Origin: Diplodia intermedia | Lineage: Eukaryota > Ascomycota > Dothideomycetes > Botryosphaeriales > Botryosphaeriaceae | Reading direction: 5' to 3' | Assembly: GCA_021495925.1 (NCBI GenBank) | Contig: JAKEKT010000152.1 | Span: 1 to 53,028 of the forward strand | DNA length: 53,028 nt | Shown: one piece after another, positions 1 through 12,607 of the stretch | Layout: each line of letters begins with the position of its first letter | Numbering within the stretch: position 1 is the first letter of the stretch | Translations under genes and position numbers: made by a program | The notes under the pieces: generated by a model | The model's database searches: none | What the model saw: the letters and a program-made list of their open reading frames with translations, nothing else | What the model was told of the DNA's origin: nothing

Positions 1-953
1 GGGAAATGAAGATTGTGAGGAAAGAGAGGGCAATTGCAGGTATAGAGAAGAGAGAGGAGAGGGTGGCCACGGGGGGGGCATTGACGTCGACCCTGTTTGA
101 ATCAATGAGTCCATTGTTCGATGCAATAATCGCCATGGAAATCGTCGCTTGAACGGTCAATAAAATATGGATGTCTCTGAGAATAATGGAGTCAAAATCA
201 GCATAACGTTGAAAAGGCACATGCCATTGCCTTTCCTTTTTTTCCCTCTTTTTCCGCCATTGTTTAGTCCAGCCTGACGCCGTACGAACTCGCGTAAAAT
301 TCTGGTAACCAGTGCTAGCTACCAGTTCGAGAGATTCGATGCTGTTACCATACATGACCGTGCCATTTGTAAGGTAGGGGGAATCTTTCCACGCCGTCAT
401 TCCCATCCGTCTAGTCCATGCACAGATATGCGAGGAGGCCGATCAACGAGGATGTCGATTTCAGTATTGGCTCGGAGCTTGTCAGTCCGGTGATCAGCGG
501 CACATGGAAGGATCGGCCAAGTCGTCCAGGAGTTGGAGATTCCAGAACGGGATCGCTCGTGTCGGTACAGGTCAAGAAGGCCTTCAGAGGTACGACCTAG
601 GTTCCTAAGCACGCTGAGCCAAAGCTGGATTGGACAAAGATGTGACGATACAGAGCGCTGGTAAGAAGCTTTTCAACGTGCCGTCTAAGTAACGTTTTGC
701 ACATCATGCTTTTGAAAGCATTAGCAGAGACCTTTGATATCTCCAAGCCTCTTACGAAAAAATTCTCTATTTCAACTGCACGGTTTGGTAAGACACCCCT
801 CTTATTAGTGAAATGTGTCAGCGAAATACTAGCTCTTACGTCCGATGTGTGAAGACAGGAGATTATGGCTTGGAAAAAACTCCAATTCAACCACTGTTCT
901 CCCCAGCCTACTTGCAAGAGAGATATCTACCCGCTACACAGCGGACTTACCAT
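1..953. other. Left flank, no gene seen
   Basis: No open frame here has recognisable protein similarity or convincing exon structure. Pyrimidine runs sit near 235-255. The right part is the 3' flank of the methyltransferase that ends at 954. Confidence 0.5.
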
Positions 954-2414
954 TTAAGCCGAGCTCGCATCCAGTGGCTTGCGCCCATACACGACCGACC
1001 TAAACAAGAGCCGTCCGTCAGCATAATCCCTTTCCGTTGGCAACCTACAGCAGTAGACGGGCGGGCACTCACAGGTCCTGATAGGCATGCACCTTCCTAT
1101 CCCTCAGCATCGACCGCATGTTCCCCAGGTACTCCATGACCTCGTCCTTGGTCCAGCCCAAGTAATTCGTCAACAGGAACATGCACCAGCCCTCGATCCC
1201 CTGTTCCCAATTCAACCTACGTACCGCCTTTTGCATTAGCTCCTCGTTCACACACGCCCATCCATCCATCCCCAGGCACGAACAAGGTAACAAAAAGCAC
1301 ATCTCTCACAGCCAAGTGGAAAAAAATGGAAAACTACAGTTGTGTGAAAAAAGAAAAAAAGAAGGAGAGAAAAAGAGAGCAACACACCGATTAAACTCGC
1401 CAATCTCCCTCAGCCTCTCCTCCTTGGCCCACCCGCCAATCGGCCACTTGAACCGCCGCTCGACCACGTCGACGAACCCGGCGTCGACGAGCCCCTGTTT
1501 GGACTCGTCGACGGTCCTCAGGCTCTTGCCGAAGGCGTCGCCCGCCGCCAGCGAGACGGCGCCCCAGCGGGCGAAGACGCTGTCGGGAGCGACGCTGCCG
1601 TCGTCGGATTTGGGGACGACGGACATTTCGACCTGCTCGATGTAGCCGTTTGGCTTGAGGGCTCTGTTGGGAGGTTGGAGGGACAGGGGTTAGTTGAGGT
1701 TTCTTAGAGTTGGTTCACTGAAAAAGGCACACGACGCACTTCAAACACTCGGCGTAAAAGGCGGGCCAGTCGGCAACGCTGCCGTACAGCGAGCGGATGT
1801 GGATGAAGTCGAACGACTCGGGGGCAAAGGTCCACGGCTGGGTGCAGTCGTCGAGCTCGAAGCGGAGGTTGGGCGGCACGGCGTGCGGCAGCTGGACGGG
1901 CGACAGGTCGGTGCCGACGACGTCGGCGGAAGGGTTCTGGTCGGCGAAGTCGACGGCCCACAGGCCGGTGCCGGTGCCGACGTCGAGGACGTGCAGCTTC
2001 CGGGGGTCGATGGGGGCGAGGTGCAGGCGGCCGTCCATGGTCAGGTTGCAGATGTGGTGGCAGATGTCGAGCTGGTCGGCTTGCTGCTCGTCGTTGGGGC
2101 CCCTTGGCGGTTCAGCGCGAAGGCGGGGCAGGAGACGGTGTGTTTACCAGTATTGGCCCTGCTTGTAGGCGCTGTATCGCCTGCCGTTCTCGTAGTGGAA
2201 GTTCATGATGGACGACTTGAGCGACGTGGTGGCGCTGGAGGGTTCAGTCGGGATGCTCGTGCTGCTGGGCATGCTCTGGCGAACTCACGACTCCACGTCG
2301 CCGTCGCCGTATGCATCGTCATCTCTGGTGTCGTCCTTTGTGGGCACGTGAGCGGGGGTGGACTCGGGGTTTGAGGTGGAAACTCACCACCACGATGTAG
2401 TCACCGGTCTGCAT
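954..2414 (-). CDS. LaeA-like SAM-dependent methyltransferase
   Basis: This is a class I SAM-dependent methyltransferase of the fungal LaeA-like (Methyltransf_23) group. Seven exons fit: 2414-2388, 2335-2289, 2234-2148, 2102-1740, 1663-1388, 1216-1073 and 999-954, giving 329 residues. Family landmarks in order are an acidic start, the block NFHYENGRRYSAYKQGQYW, SAM motif I LDVGTGTGLWAVDFA, the acidic motif VVGTDLSP, FDFIHIRSLYGSVADW, NGYIEQVEM, and the ending LGWTKDEV then HAYQDLSVVYGRKP. The last exon matters: an in-frame stop at 1069 lies just inside an intron with a GTGAGT donor, and splicing restores the family's VVYGRKP tail. The first exon is only nine codons. The substrate is unknown. 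LaeA itself regulates secondary metabolism in the nucleus, but many paralogues exist and no polyketide or peptide synthase is nearby, so I make no such claim here. Confidence 0.9.
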
Positions 2415-5400
2415 TTTGATCAGCAATCACGACAGGGCGTAAGTGAGAAAAGAAAGCCATGAGGCGACGGGCGAATGTGAAGATGGGGGTGACTAAGCAG
2501 GCGGAGACGAACAGCTTAGGGCCGGGCCGGACGGAAAGCGTTCGTTCCCGAGCGACGGTGGATGGAACCGGCGAATGGGAGGGCGGGCGGAAGAAGCGGA
2601 CCGTTGGGCGGGTGGAGATCAGCGGGCAGCCATCTCCGTCGCGATAGAGGTGGAGGGTGTGGGCAAAAAGGGTGTCACAGTGTGGCGGAAGCGAGAGCGG
2701 GTGGCGACTTCCTGTCTGGACGGACTGGTTCTGGGCTGGACTGGGCGGGGCTGGCCTGCACCTGCTGCGCCCGCTCTCTCTCGTCTCATCCCAGCTCGCT
2801 CTCCAGTTGGCCCTGTCTCCTTGCATCCACTCTCCATCGAGCCTCAATCGCCGATTATTGGACGCCCTGGCCTGCCCCGGAGTCGATTCCGACCTCAATC
2901 TCGGCCAGCTGCTCACACATCGGCGATATCCGACGGCGTGCATGCGCGACAGCGACCATCGACACGCGCACATCTCCAATTCCCCGCTGTTGTTGAGGGT
3001 GGGCAGCGGACCTCGGCACGGCCAAGTGGGCTGAGCCATGTAAATTGCGGGGAAAGCAGGCCAGGAAACACCCAACAACCACGACGCATGCGCCATCCGT
3101 CCCCTTGCAGCTGACCCATCTGACTGCCTCTTCGGGCGCGGGCAATAGTGCACTGCCAGCTCGGACAGCTTCGCTTCGCCGTTTTGCAGCGCCCACGGGA
3201 GCACGGGGGCACGGAAGCACGAGAGCAGAGAACAGCTCTTCGCGATTCGACGAGACGATAACGCAGACGGGGCGAAAGAGCATGGCTTCACGGCGGACGT
3301 ATAGGGAGCCGGGCTCTAGACCAGCGCCACCATCTCCCGGGCACCACGCTCCTAGCTCAATCAGGATAGGCCGCAATCGTCGTCGAGAGCAACTTCGAAC
3401 GTCTGGGATCGGGATCGGCATCAGTCCGCACGCTGTTTCTTGCCTTCGACGTGTGCACGTTCCGCTGCTAGCCTTTGCTGTCGTGTGCCGGTGGGGTCGG
3501 GAGCGAAAGGGTCCAGTTGTTGAGCCCGCTCCGCCGTTGCGTCAGATTTGCTTCATCCCCGATCCCTCAGCTGGACAGGGTTCCGGGGCTTGAACCTTAT
3601 TCTCTCAAACCAGTTTCATTCCACGAGTGCTTTCTACAACTAATCTCCCCAGCCTTTCTTGCTGTTGATGCTTCTCACCAAAGCAGCAATCGAACAGCCA
3701 GCTCCACACAGTCGCAGCGAACTCTTTCCTAGCAACATCCAAGCCACATTCCCATGGCATGTTGCAAGAGCCACTTCAACCCATGCTCTATATATCCACC
3801 AAGAGCTGACAATAACCAAAGCAGACATGTGCACGTGGATGAAACGTTGCTCTTATTCCGTCTCTTGACTGACTCCGTGACAGTCACATGAGCTGGGCTG
3901 CTTCATCCATATTTAATCCCTCCGCTCCCGTTCCAATACTTCCCCACAACCCAAGAGGCCGGTAGAACTGCAAGAAACTTATCGACTGGCTCCAAGGGTT
4001 TGACCCGGAACCACACTGGAATCGACTCGCCTTTGCAGCTCATATTTCCGGTCCCATCCGCCTTTGGAGGCATTGCTGAAGATGCCGTTGCTGCGCAGTA
4101 TCGACAACTGCTACATCTGATCATCGCCATCAAGAGGACTTGATGATGTGTAAATAGCACTGACACCACGTCACTCTTTCAGAAGGCATCACCTCCCAAC
4201 GCCGGAGGAAGTGAATCTTTCCTCACTATCGCATATTTTTTTAGGTGTGTCCTTCGTTACGGCAACGACTGTGTCCACGGTAGCGGCGCTTAATAGGCGT
4301 CCACGCAGTACAGTGTTGCACCTGCTGCTGCCATCATTCGTTCAAGTAATCTTCCGCATGTGACCGCACCGTCCACGCGCGGCGCGCCCACATGAGCCTC
4401 AGTCAAGGCTAAAAATATTGAGGGCATCGAGTTCACACTTTAACTTTTGCCTACACCAGAAGATACAATGGCTTCACACCTACGCATTAGCCGGCTACTT
4501 TTGCGACTTGCTTTTCTGTTCCCTTCGCGACGTTCAGGCCTGTTACTTCAGGTGTGTCTTCAGCAATCGAGTCCCTCATTGATGCCGGTCCTCGCTGATC
4601 GGCAGCAACTTGACTGCATGATGTCGTGCTTCATTTGTACTCGTTACCATCACAGGCGTGCGTGCTTTCGAGTCACGCATGCGCGGGAGGAGAGAAAAGC
4701 GGGAATCAGCGTTAATCAAGGCGGGAGAGACACCAGCCACACAGTACGCTTCTTGGAAGGGTACATGCAGACGCCGCTTGCTTAGCGAAAGCCATGTCGG
4801 TCAAGTAGTGACAGCAGCCCTGCTTTTATGGCTCCGTGCTCTCAGCGGCCGCAACATATCACACGCCTGCTCCACCTTCCGTCAAGTCCAGCTGCTTCCC
4901 TGTTGGTCGTGCACTCGCTGTGACCGCTTCCTTGTGTGAGTCATCTGCTTGCGTGGGGCTTCCTTTTTAAAGCGCTCCAACGCTCGTTTGTCCATGGAAG
5001 TGGCAACAAGAGTGGCTGTAGCTATCCGCATAGGTTGCGATCTCGCGAGATTCAACGACCCCACTGCTTGCCGGTTCCTTTGCTTTCTTCTTCTTTGCAT
5101 CCGTAAAGTCATTCGTTCCGAAGGGCTCCTCCCACAGACCGCTACATGCTGATGACCCTGTTCGTCAACAGCTGTTCTTGCTGATGTGCGTCATGTAGAT
5201 GCGATGTCACAGCTCTCACGAACAACCGCTCTAACCATGTACCGGCTACTGCATGCTTTGACAGCGAGCCAGCTCCACCCAGACCAGTACGTTGCCTGGA
5301 GTTCAGAAGACAATAGATACGTATCATCAATTGAGAGTCTCGGTAGGCAAAACAAGAATGACAACATCCTTTTAAGCAGCAGCAGCACTTCAGTCTTACG

Positions 5401-8400
5401 CCAGAGGCGAAGGCGCCCCGGGGACAGTTGGGCGCATCCTCTCCGGATCAGCTGGTTGCCGCCAGGTTCCTCAGCCAGCCCCGCGATCAGAGGGGCGTCT
5501 GACGCGCAGATATTGCCGCCCCCCACGTGCAGCAGGGCGAGCGGTTCCTGCGATCAGACGCGCGACCAGTAGTGCAGGACGTGTATAAAACGTGGCGCCG
5601 TTAACGCTTGGAACGTGGTGGCTCAAGCTGGTTTCCCTTGGCTGACTTACGACTTGATCTGGTCAGCAAACGCGGTGTGGGACTACCTCATCCTACTCGA
5701 GCCAACTGAACAAAACGTACCACTCCCTCGGTGTGCTTGGCTGTGCGGAGAGTTTCCGACGCGTTGTGAAGCGGGTATGCAATATCCGCAGCGTTCGTTT
5801 AGCCAGCGCATGTGATGGTGGCGGTGATCATCAAGACCTGATGATGCTGATTTGCACCACAAGTTATAGTGGCTGAAGCTGTGATATTAATTAATAGTGT
5901 TGTGATGGGGGGAAAACTTAAATTTGCCTAAAGGAACGCGGAAGGCAAGAAAAGCAGTTGTGGTAGATGCCTGGCACATCTCACTTCAACAACACTTGGG
6001 AGTTGCAGCGCAAGATTCTGGGAATAACAAGCCCGTGAGATATATAGGCCCTTCCATGAGCTTTGACGTCCCCGAAATGTGTCTCGTGCGTGCTCAGAGT
6101 GCCCTGCTCCATGTGACCAACCGCCCGTCGCTCACGCTTGGACCAATTCAGGCCAATACATGAAGGCTCGGCCTCACATACAGCCTTCTTCTCTTCACCA
6201 GAACAATGGTGGAGATGTGTTCCATTAAAGATGAACAATACCCGAACCACTTGCGCCTGCTGCTACATGAAGAGCATTTCCCGACTTACTTGCGCTCGGG
6301 GTGTATTCAAATCGTGGTTCCAACAAGCGTCGTGCGGCGCCTTGCATTCATACCAGCCATTGGCGGGAATTCGCATTTTCAATTTCTTCCGAGGATCAGC
6401 AATACCGACGAATGATGACCCGAAGCATTGAAGCTGCAATCTTGGGCCGCACAAGGCAACGAAGGATCACTGCTTTGTCGGGAATTAAGCTACGATAGGT
6501 CGCATGTCAGCCGGAGCAAGCAGCGGACAGTGCGTCGAGTAGCCCGCCGTCTTTCTGGCTGAATTGGCAAGGCCTTCTCAGTGCAGGCTATGTTGTAGTC
6601 GGAGACCGGGACACAACGTAGCACCGTAGCCTCTTTATCTGCCGCTTTGCATGGCCAGCCCGCGTTGGACTACACTCACGTGAGAAGCCCATGCCGTGGC
6701 AGCACGAGCCCTCCCATGAGTCGGAGGAGTCCTTCCAACCCCTTCAGTATTTATTTCTCCCATCCGAACCAAGCGTTAAATCCAATCTTCACATTCGAAC
6801 GCTCTGCGACTCTGCACGAGACGACTGTTCTTAAGCAAAACTATCGCTTGTCTCGTGCATAGAACGTATGGTTGCATGCTGACTTCTTTCTTCCCTTTTG
6901 TCTTGGCTACTGATATTTCGTGTGCTTGAAAATCGGGCGAAGTGGCATCCAACATACACACGATGGGGCCTTGTATCAACGATAGACTTAACTGCGCTGC
7001 AGCATCAAGGCCGACTCTTGATACTCGCTCTTGTATCGGGAATCGGTACAGGATTTGTGGCAGTGTAGGGCAAGCCCAAGTGGCACTGGTGGTGTGATGC
7101 TTTGTAGCATCGCTGGCTTTGCTTTCTACGTGCCGGGTAGGATCAATAAGTGGTGCAGGTGCCATTGGAAGATATATGGACAACCCCAATCATGGGTGAA
7201 TAATCAGCCACAACCCAGCAGCTGCCTGATTGGTAGCGTTCACATGGGCAGTGGTGATGTGAAGGGTGATGGTCATTCTCTAAGTCCTGCCAGCTACGGC
7301 TGGTGTGAAATGGATTGTGCGAAAGATCAAGCATTTGATAGAATCAGGCGCGCGTGTTTTCCCCACTTTCTTTACCGATCACAGGGCCGCGGAGTTCATT
7401 GCGGCCCATTACAATTTACAGAACACTGAGAGCCTCAGGAATCTCCTTCATGGCGCTGGACTCGCCGCATTTTTGCCGCCGACGGCTTCTCATCCATGAG
7501 CCTCACTGTCGATTTTCATCATAATCAATTGATGCCCACCTTCTTTATCTGGTAGCTGTCTCTTCCATCCTCTTTCGAAATTACGTAGTCTGGAAAATGG
7601 CTGGCAGCAGAAGTATCGCAAGAAATTGCAACGATGACGTTCAGTCAACCTGCTCTGGTGTCAACTAATTTTCCAGGTACTGCGGCCTCAAGCCATTTCT
7701 ATAGGCGTCGGTGTTGGTTTTGTGCAGCGCGAGGAACTCCGACAGGTATGCCTTGTGCCAAAAACCCCATGACATCAGCATGCAGATGATCGCGGCCAGG
7801 CCATGTGCTCTATGGCATTCGGGCTGCAGGTTGGTTGGGGACTTTTAAATTCTCCCATCTTGCTGCATACATCCTCCAATTCCAGACAACCGCTCATTTC
7901 GTACTCCGGTGAACCTGCGAGGCATTGGAACAGAGCTCACAAAGTACGTTACTGGCTCGTCGTTGTCTCTTCCTCGCACTTTTCCCCGGTGGGGCCCTCG
8001 TACTGCGAAGCGTTGGGAGATATTGCCACCAACTATCGTTGCCGCTCGTCCGTAGCATCACCATCCGCCTCAGATGATCATCAGCATTATATACCTCAAC
8101 TGCTGAGTTAGTGGTGCCGCATTTCATGGAGGAGTGTTGCGCCGGAGCCGAAGAAGACAAGGACAAGTCGTAGGGATACATCAATGTGCACAGTTCTGCG
8201 GTTTTCAATCCTTCTCAGGTCTGTAGATTGTATCTTGTTCAATCAAAATTGCAGAGGACGGCAGCTTTTAAGGCCAGGCGCTAGGATACACCGCAAGGGC
8301 GACATGTGAGCCAGGCCCCGAGCATGTGCGACCCGCATGCTCCCCGGCATCCCCGCTGGCTTATAATGCACGCCGAAGAACCACCAAGGTCTTTCCTGAC

Positions 8401-10144
8401 TGCAGCCATGCCTGGAGGGTTCCAGTTTTGGAAACATCTGACCAAAGATACTGTCGCGTCGCCGTTCTGTTTCAGAGTTCAACTGTTCTCGGCTCCGGAG
8501 AGATCTTCGTTGGCCCATTGATTCATCAAGGCGGCTCAAGGCTGAGGCGATCATCATGAGCACATGTGCAACATCCCCATCATTGTCTTATGATGATGCA
8601 GAGGCCGGAAAATCGCATCTGGCTCCAAGCTGCGAGGGCAATTCGAGCCAAATGACGGAGAGAAGAGCAAGTGGGAGTTTTCGCAGTTTTGTGTGCCGCA
8701 AAGGCGAGTGAGGCTTCAGGACCGCTCTTAGTGCCGCAAATGTGGGTAGGCTCTCATGGATTGCCAGAAGAAACAGAAGAGATGGTGTCCTTATATACTC
8801 CCGAGGAGAGAGATTAACCGCGAAGAACGTGGCTGGAGCTTAGGTCAAGTGCGGCGGACACGCAATGCTCGCTCGCACCACCACCACCACCACCAGCCCA
8901 ACGCATACATATACTGCTCCTCGACAGCGGACTATCCCTCTCAACTTCGCCGCTTAAAGTTTGAAAGCGACAAAGACAATGCTACTCGGTATACTTCGTG
9001 GGGTTCCTCTACGCGACCGTGGATCGGATCTCACTTGCCTCCTTCTCCGCCTCCTTCCCGCCCCCGCCACGCCGCCTCCGACCCCAGACAGCCTCGAAAT
9101 CCACAAACCTTCATCAACAGGCCACTGATGCTGATCTCCAGCATTTCGCGTTGATGCTCTTATTCACCATCGCTTTCCCAGAACACCGCACCGCAGCAAC
9201 GAGAGCACACTCACAGTCGTTTGAGTCGACCGCAAGAAAGCGCGAGGAAGAGACAAAAAGAAAAAGAGTGCGGTGATTGTGGAACGCAGAAAAGTCTTGA
9301 TGACATCGGTCAACGACTGACCAAAGACAAAAAAAAGCCTGTTGAACGAACGAATTAGCCCAAGACGCGCACAACGCCTCTCTTTTAAATGCCAGCACCG
9401 CACCGCACCAGCCAGCCAAGACCACCGATCACACGCTTGTCACGAGTCTCGTGCCTTCTCTTCCTCATCGCCACCACCACCACCACCAACAGCGGGTTGG
9501 CCGGTCACCCGCCGCGTCGCCCCTCTAAACCAAACACCAAGATCTACAAAACAAAACCCTGATACCCGGCCCTTCTTTCTTTTCGACCATCAACTCAAAC
9601 AGCTCTCCGATGCATTACAGAGAAATGCAGCAAGACGAGAAAACATTCCAACATGAACTTTGACTCCCCGCTCTCGAACCATAACACCCACCTACCTCTT
9701 GCTTCCCCAAGGAGGGAGGAAACCAACCCCATCACATTAGCAACAAACCAAAAACCGATGATTACCACAGCACCATCATGATCACCATCATCACCATCAT
9801 CACCACAATCACCACCATCCAAAGCCAACGACCCTCATCAACACCCCACAAATGCTCAACAGTAAGCAGTCAGTATAAAATATAAATTTTGTCAACTCCA
9901 CGGGTCCCAATCCCGGTTAATGCATTTAAAAAAAAGTAGCAAAAAAAGCGTTGAGAGGAAAGAAGGGGAAGGGGGAAGGGGGAAGGGGAAAGGTGCGCAA
10001 GCCCACCACAAACGCCCTCCCTCCTCTACTCCTCCTCCTCCTCCTCCTCCTCTCCTCTCCGCTTTTTCACCACCACCATCACCACCACCTCCCTCCCCCC
10101 CTCTCTCTCAGCAAAAAAAATCCCCACCCTCCCCCCTCCCCATC
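2415..10144. other. 7.7-kb gene-poor region
   Basis: No complete gene is supported. About 2.4-3.6 kb is GC-rich upstream DNA of the methyltransferase. About 3.6-8.7 kb is closer to 50% GC, with scattered TATA-like sites (tatata near 3790, gtataaaa near 5584) but no convincing gene behind them. From 8.8 to 10.1 kb the sequence turns pyrimidine-rich with CAC, CTC and ATC trinucleotide runs, and its right end is the 3' flank of NDC1. One exon-like relic at 7665-7823 is listed separately. Confidence 0.5.
7665..7823 (-). pseudogene. Exon-like relic: C-terminal membrane segment
   Basis: An open frame of 52 codons runs from an acceptor-like CTGCAG at 7829-7824 to a TAG at 7667-7665. It encodes a hydrophobic helix (HGLAAIICMLMSWGFW) followed by a polar tail ending RPQYLEN. 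Roughly three quarters of its third codon positions are G or C, while the surrounding 5 kb is nearer 50% GC, which is the bias seen in real exons of this window. I found no upstream exon that joins in phase with confidence: a frame at about 8030-7880 could splice through a GTACGA donor, but it shows nothing recognisable. It may be the last exon of an undetected membrane-protein gene or a fragment of a decayed one. I do not recognise the family. Confidence 0.3.
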
Positions 10145-12178
10145 CTACAACCCCCCCACCCTAACCACCTCCAACAGCTCCCTCGCCTCCCTCAACTCCT
10201 TCTCGCTCATCTCCATGCCGCGAAGATACATCTCAAACACATCCAACACCTCCTTCAAGCCCGTCCTCAGCGCGCGCGCCACCTCTCCCACCTCTCCCAA
10301 ATTCTCCCAGCGGCGTCCCGCGTCGGGGTCGAAAGCGACGTCGGTCCAATGCACGTCGAGACCACCGCTAACGAAACCGTGCAGCGACGCCAGCACCGCC
10401 GCGAGCGCGCGGATGATGGCCACGACGTCGCGGTTGACGACGCCGTACACGTCTTCCTTGATGCTGCGCAGCGCGAGCTGCGTGAGCGCCGTCGTCGCGT
10501 TGACGACGGTCGCGGCCCGGCTGTGCGGCGCGCCGAGCGCGATGGCGGCCGCGCGCCGCGCGAACGTCTGGCGGAACGGCGGGCCGAAGACGGGGGAGCG
10601 CAGGAGCTGCTGCAGGGATGCGTGGATGGCGCTGACGGGCGGCAGTTTCTGCGTCGTGTGCTCGATGAGGCGCGGGATTTCCTCCTGCACGATGGGCGCG
10701 AACGGGTGCGGGCCGGCGTGCTTGCCCTGGGCGCGGGCGAAGTCCTTGGCGCGGCGGAACTGGGTGGCTGCGCGGCCGACGGGCGCGTCGACGGGCGCGA
10801 AGATGTCGTCGGACTTGAGCGGCTCGCTGATGAGGGGCTTGTGGGCGTAGCCGAGCTGGAGGCGCTGCTGGGCCATCTCCATCTCTGTCGGCGGCGGAGG
10901 AGGCGGAGGGGCGCTGACGGCTTCGATGCGGTCTTTGACTGCTGTGATCTCCATCAAGCACGCCTCGAGCACGGCTTTGAAGGTTTTGGTGTCGATCTCC
11001 TTGTAGATGGTTGCGCGGCGATCCGGGAAGCGCTGCGATATTATGGCAAGCTCCCAGAATGCATATGTCTGCAGATGACAGTCAGAAATGGCGTGCGAGT
11101 CTGCAAGTTAGTGGGACTTACCTTAAGCAAGTCCTTCTTGGCCTTCAGACCCGAAAGCAAGCTGCCGTTGGGGTCCTTCGAGTCGTTGGTGATGGGCATA
11201 GGCTTGTGTTCCTTGTCCTTCTTCACGGGCTCCTTGGACAGGTAGATGGTCATGGCCGCTTGGGTGAACTCCCAGAGGTAGGTTAACATGAAACCTTCGA
11301 CAGCCAGACGTCCGGTAAGCTCGAATGGGTTGAATCCAGGGCGCGGCTTGGTGCCATAAATGGTGCTGTCGCGAACCTTTGCCAGGGGAAAGCCGAGAAT
11401 CCAAACCACACGTCTGAAGAGGAGGAAGTACGTCACATTGGCGAAGATAAGGAACAGGCCGACGCGGGAAATGGAATCGTGGAGTAAGGGAAGGAGACTC
11501 TGCTTGAGAGCGGCCTGGCGCGAGCGGGACGGCACGCCTTCTGCCGAAGCCGGATTGTTGAACGGAAGGCGGAGGCGGCCGTAGTCTCTGTAGATGTGGA
11601 AAACAGCCTGAACCATGGCGAGCTGTAGGAACATGGTATAGAGGTAGAGTGGGCGCTCGTTCATCCTCGATCTCTCATACGTCTTCCCCGGGTCGACTAT
11701 GCCCAAGTTCGATTTCTCCGGCTGCGAGATGATGTAGACCATGGCGAACCAGAACGCAGAGGCACCATAGCAGACGAATGTGCTGGCTGTGGAGATGCTG
11801 CAGAGGTATTGTGTGAAGGTCTGCAGTTCGGAGGGGTTGGTTCGCTCGCCAGCTGTGCATTCGTTAGCCTTGGGCGAGAGCTCGACAACGGGCCGGACTC
11901 ACAGTGGGCGTGCGCCATGGTCAGGCATAGGGTGAACAAGAAGCCAATGAAAAGAAGCAGGGCACGAATGCTCGCGGAAAACCACACCCAGAACCCTGTG
12001 AAACAAGTCATTAGCTGAGCCTCCTCTGGTTGCCGGGCTGCGACGCACAGCTATTGAATTGGCCTTGCCATAGCGCATAGGTGTAGCATATGGCCAGCGT
12101 CAAGCCCATCACATAGCCAAACTGGCGATGCATGAAGGGGGACATGAAGCCCCGGTAGGGACGCGCCTTCGCCGCCAT
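10145..12178 (-). CDS. NDC1: Nucleoporin Ndc1
   Basis: Ndc1 is a transmembrane nucleoporin that anchors the nuclear pore complex, and in yeasts the spindle pole body, in the nuclear envelope. Four exons fit (12178-12049, 11995-11903, 11852-11122, 11068-10145) and give 625 residues, normal for fungal Ndc1. The N-terminal half holds about six hydrophobic segments, starting with FGYVMGLTLAICYTYALW, then GFLFTLCLTM, CYGASAFWFAMVYII, YTMFLQLAMVQAVF and LFLIFANVTYFLLF. After them comes the conserved stretch RRVVWILGFPLAKVRDSTIY. The C-terminal half is soluble and helical, after a poly-proline tract (APPPPPPPTE). The start MAAKARPYRGFMSPF was chosen because it begins the conserved region; the frame is open further upstream but unlike the family. 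It is head-to-head with the syntaxin gene, 429 bases apart. Confidence 0.88.
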
Positions 12179-12607
12179 GATGCCGGTGTGTTGGCGCGTG
12201 CGATTCGACGGATTCGGGGTTGCGCGGGGCGAAGTGAGTGATCGGGAGGAGCGCTTAGAGATCAGTCCATGACACGGCGCGGGCGTGGTGGAAGCGGAGG
12301 GAGCGTGGCGGGGTGGATTGCGGAAGGTGGCAGCTCCCGATGAGCGCGTGCAGAAGCTCGGGCTCGGGCTGGCTGGTGTTGACTTTCGCGCGGGAAAGCA
12401 AAACACATGCCAAGAGAAGCCGCGCCAGCGCAGGGGCCCCCAGCACGATGTCATCTGCCGACCGGGAGCTGCATCCTCCGACCGCCGCGCATCACCGCCG
12501 ATAACCAACAACTCGCAACCACCGCCAGGCACCCGCTTTCCGCTCCTCCACATCTCCCCGCCTGTCGCCCGCTTGGCCCGTACGACCGCCGTCCTTCTCG
12601 TCCCACG
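12179..12607. promoter_or_regulatory. Shared NDC1 / syntaxin promoter
   Basis: This 429-base interval separates two divergent start codons and must hold both promoters and both leaders. No clear TATA box is visible. The right part is pyrimidine-rich, as expected of the syntaxin leader. Co-regulation is inference from layout alone. Confidence 0.55.

Noticed and set aside
3892..4143. An 83-codon plus-strand frame, and an overlapping frame reading KLIDWLQGFDPEPHW that recalls fungal NLR linkers
   Set aside because: No start codon, no third-position bias and no partner exon; the NLR resemblance is a few residues only.
4120..5850. Similar short stretches at about 4128-4150 and 5826-5848 (ATCAAGA...TTGATGATG / ATCAAGACCTGATGATG)
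   Set aside because: Only about 20 bases are alike, and flanking sequence does not extend the match, so a repeat family is not supported.
8877..8896. CAC repeat coding six histidines
   Set aside because: It is part of a simple trinucleotide tract in a frame without other support.
9920..11245. A 441-codon open frame on the plus strand
   Set aside because: It is antisense to NDC1 and Pro-, Arg- and Asp-rich; the minus strand carries the clear nucleoporin.
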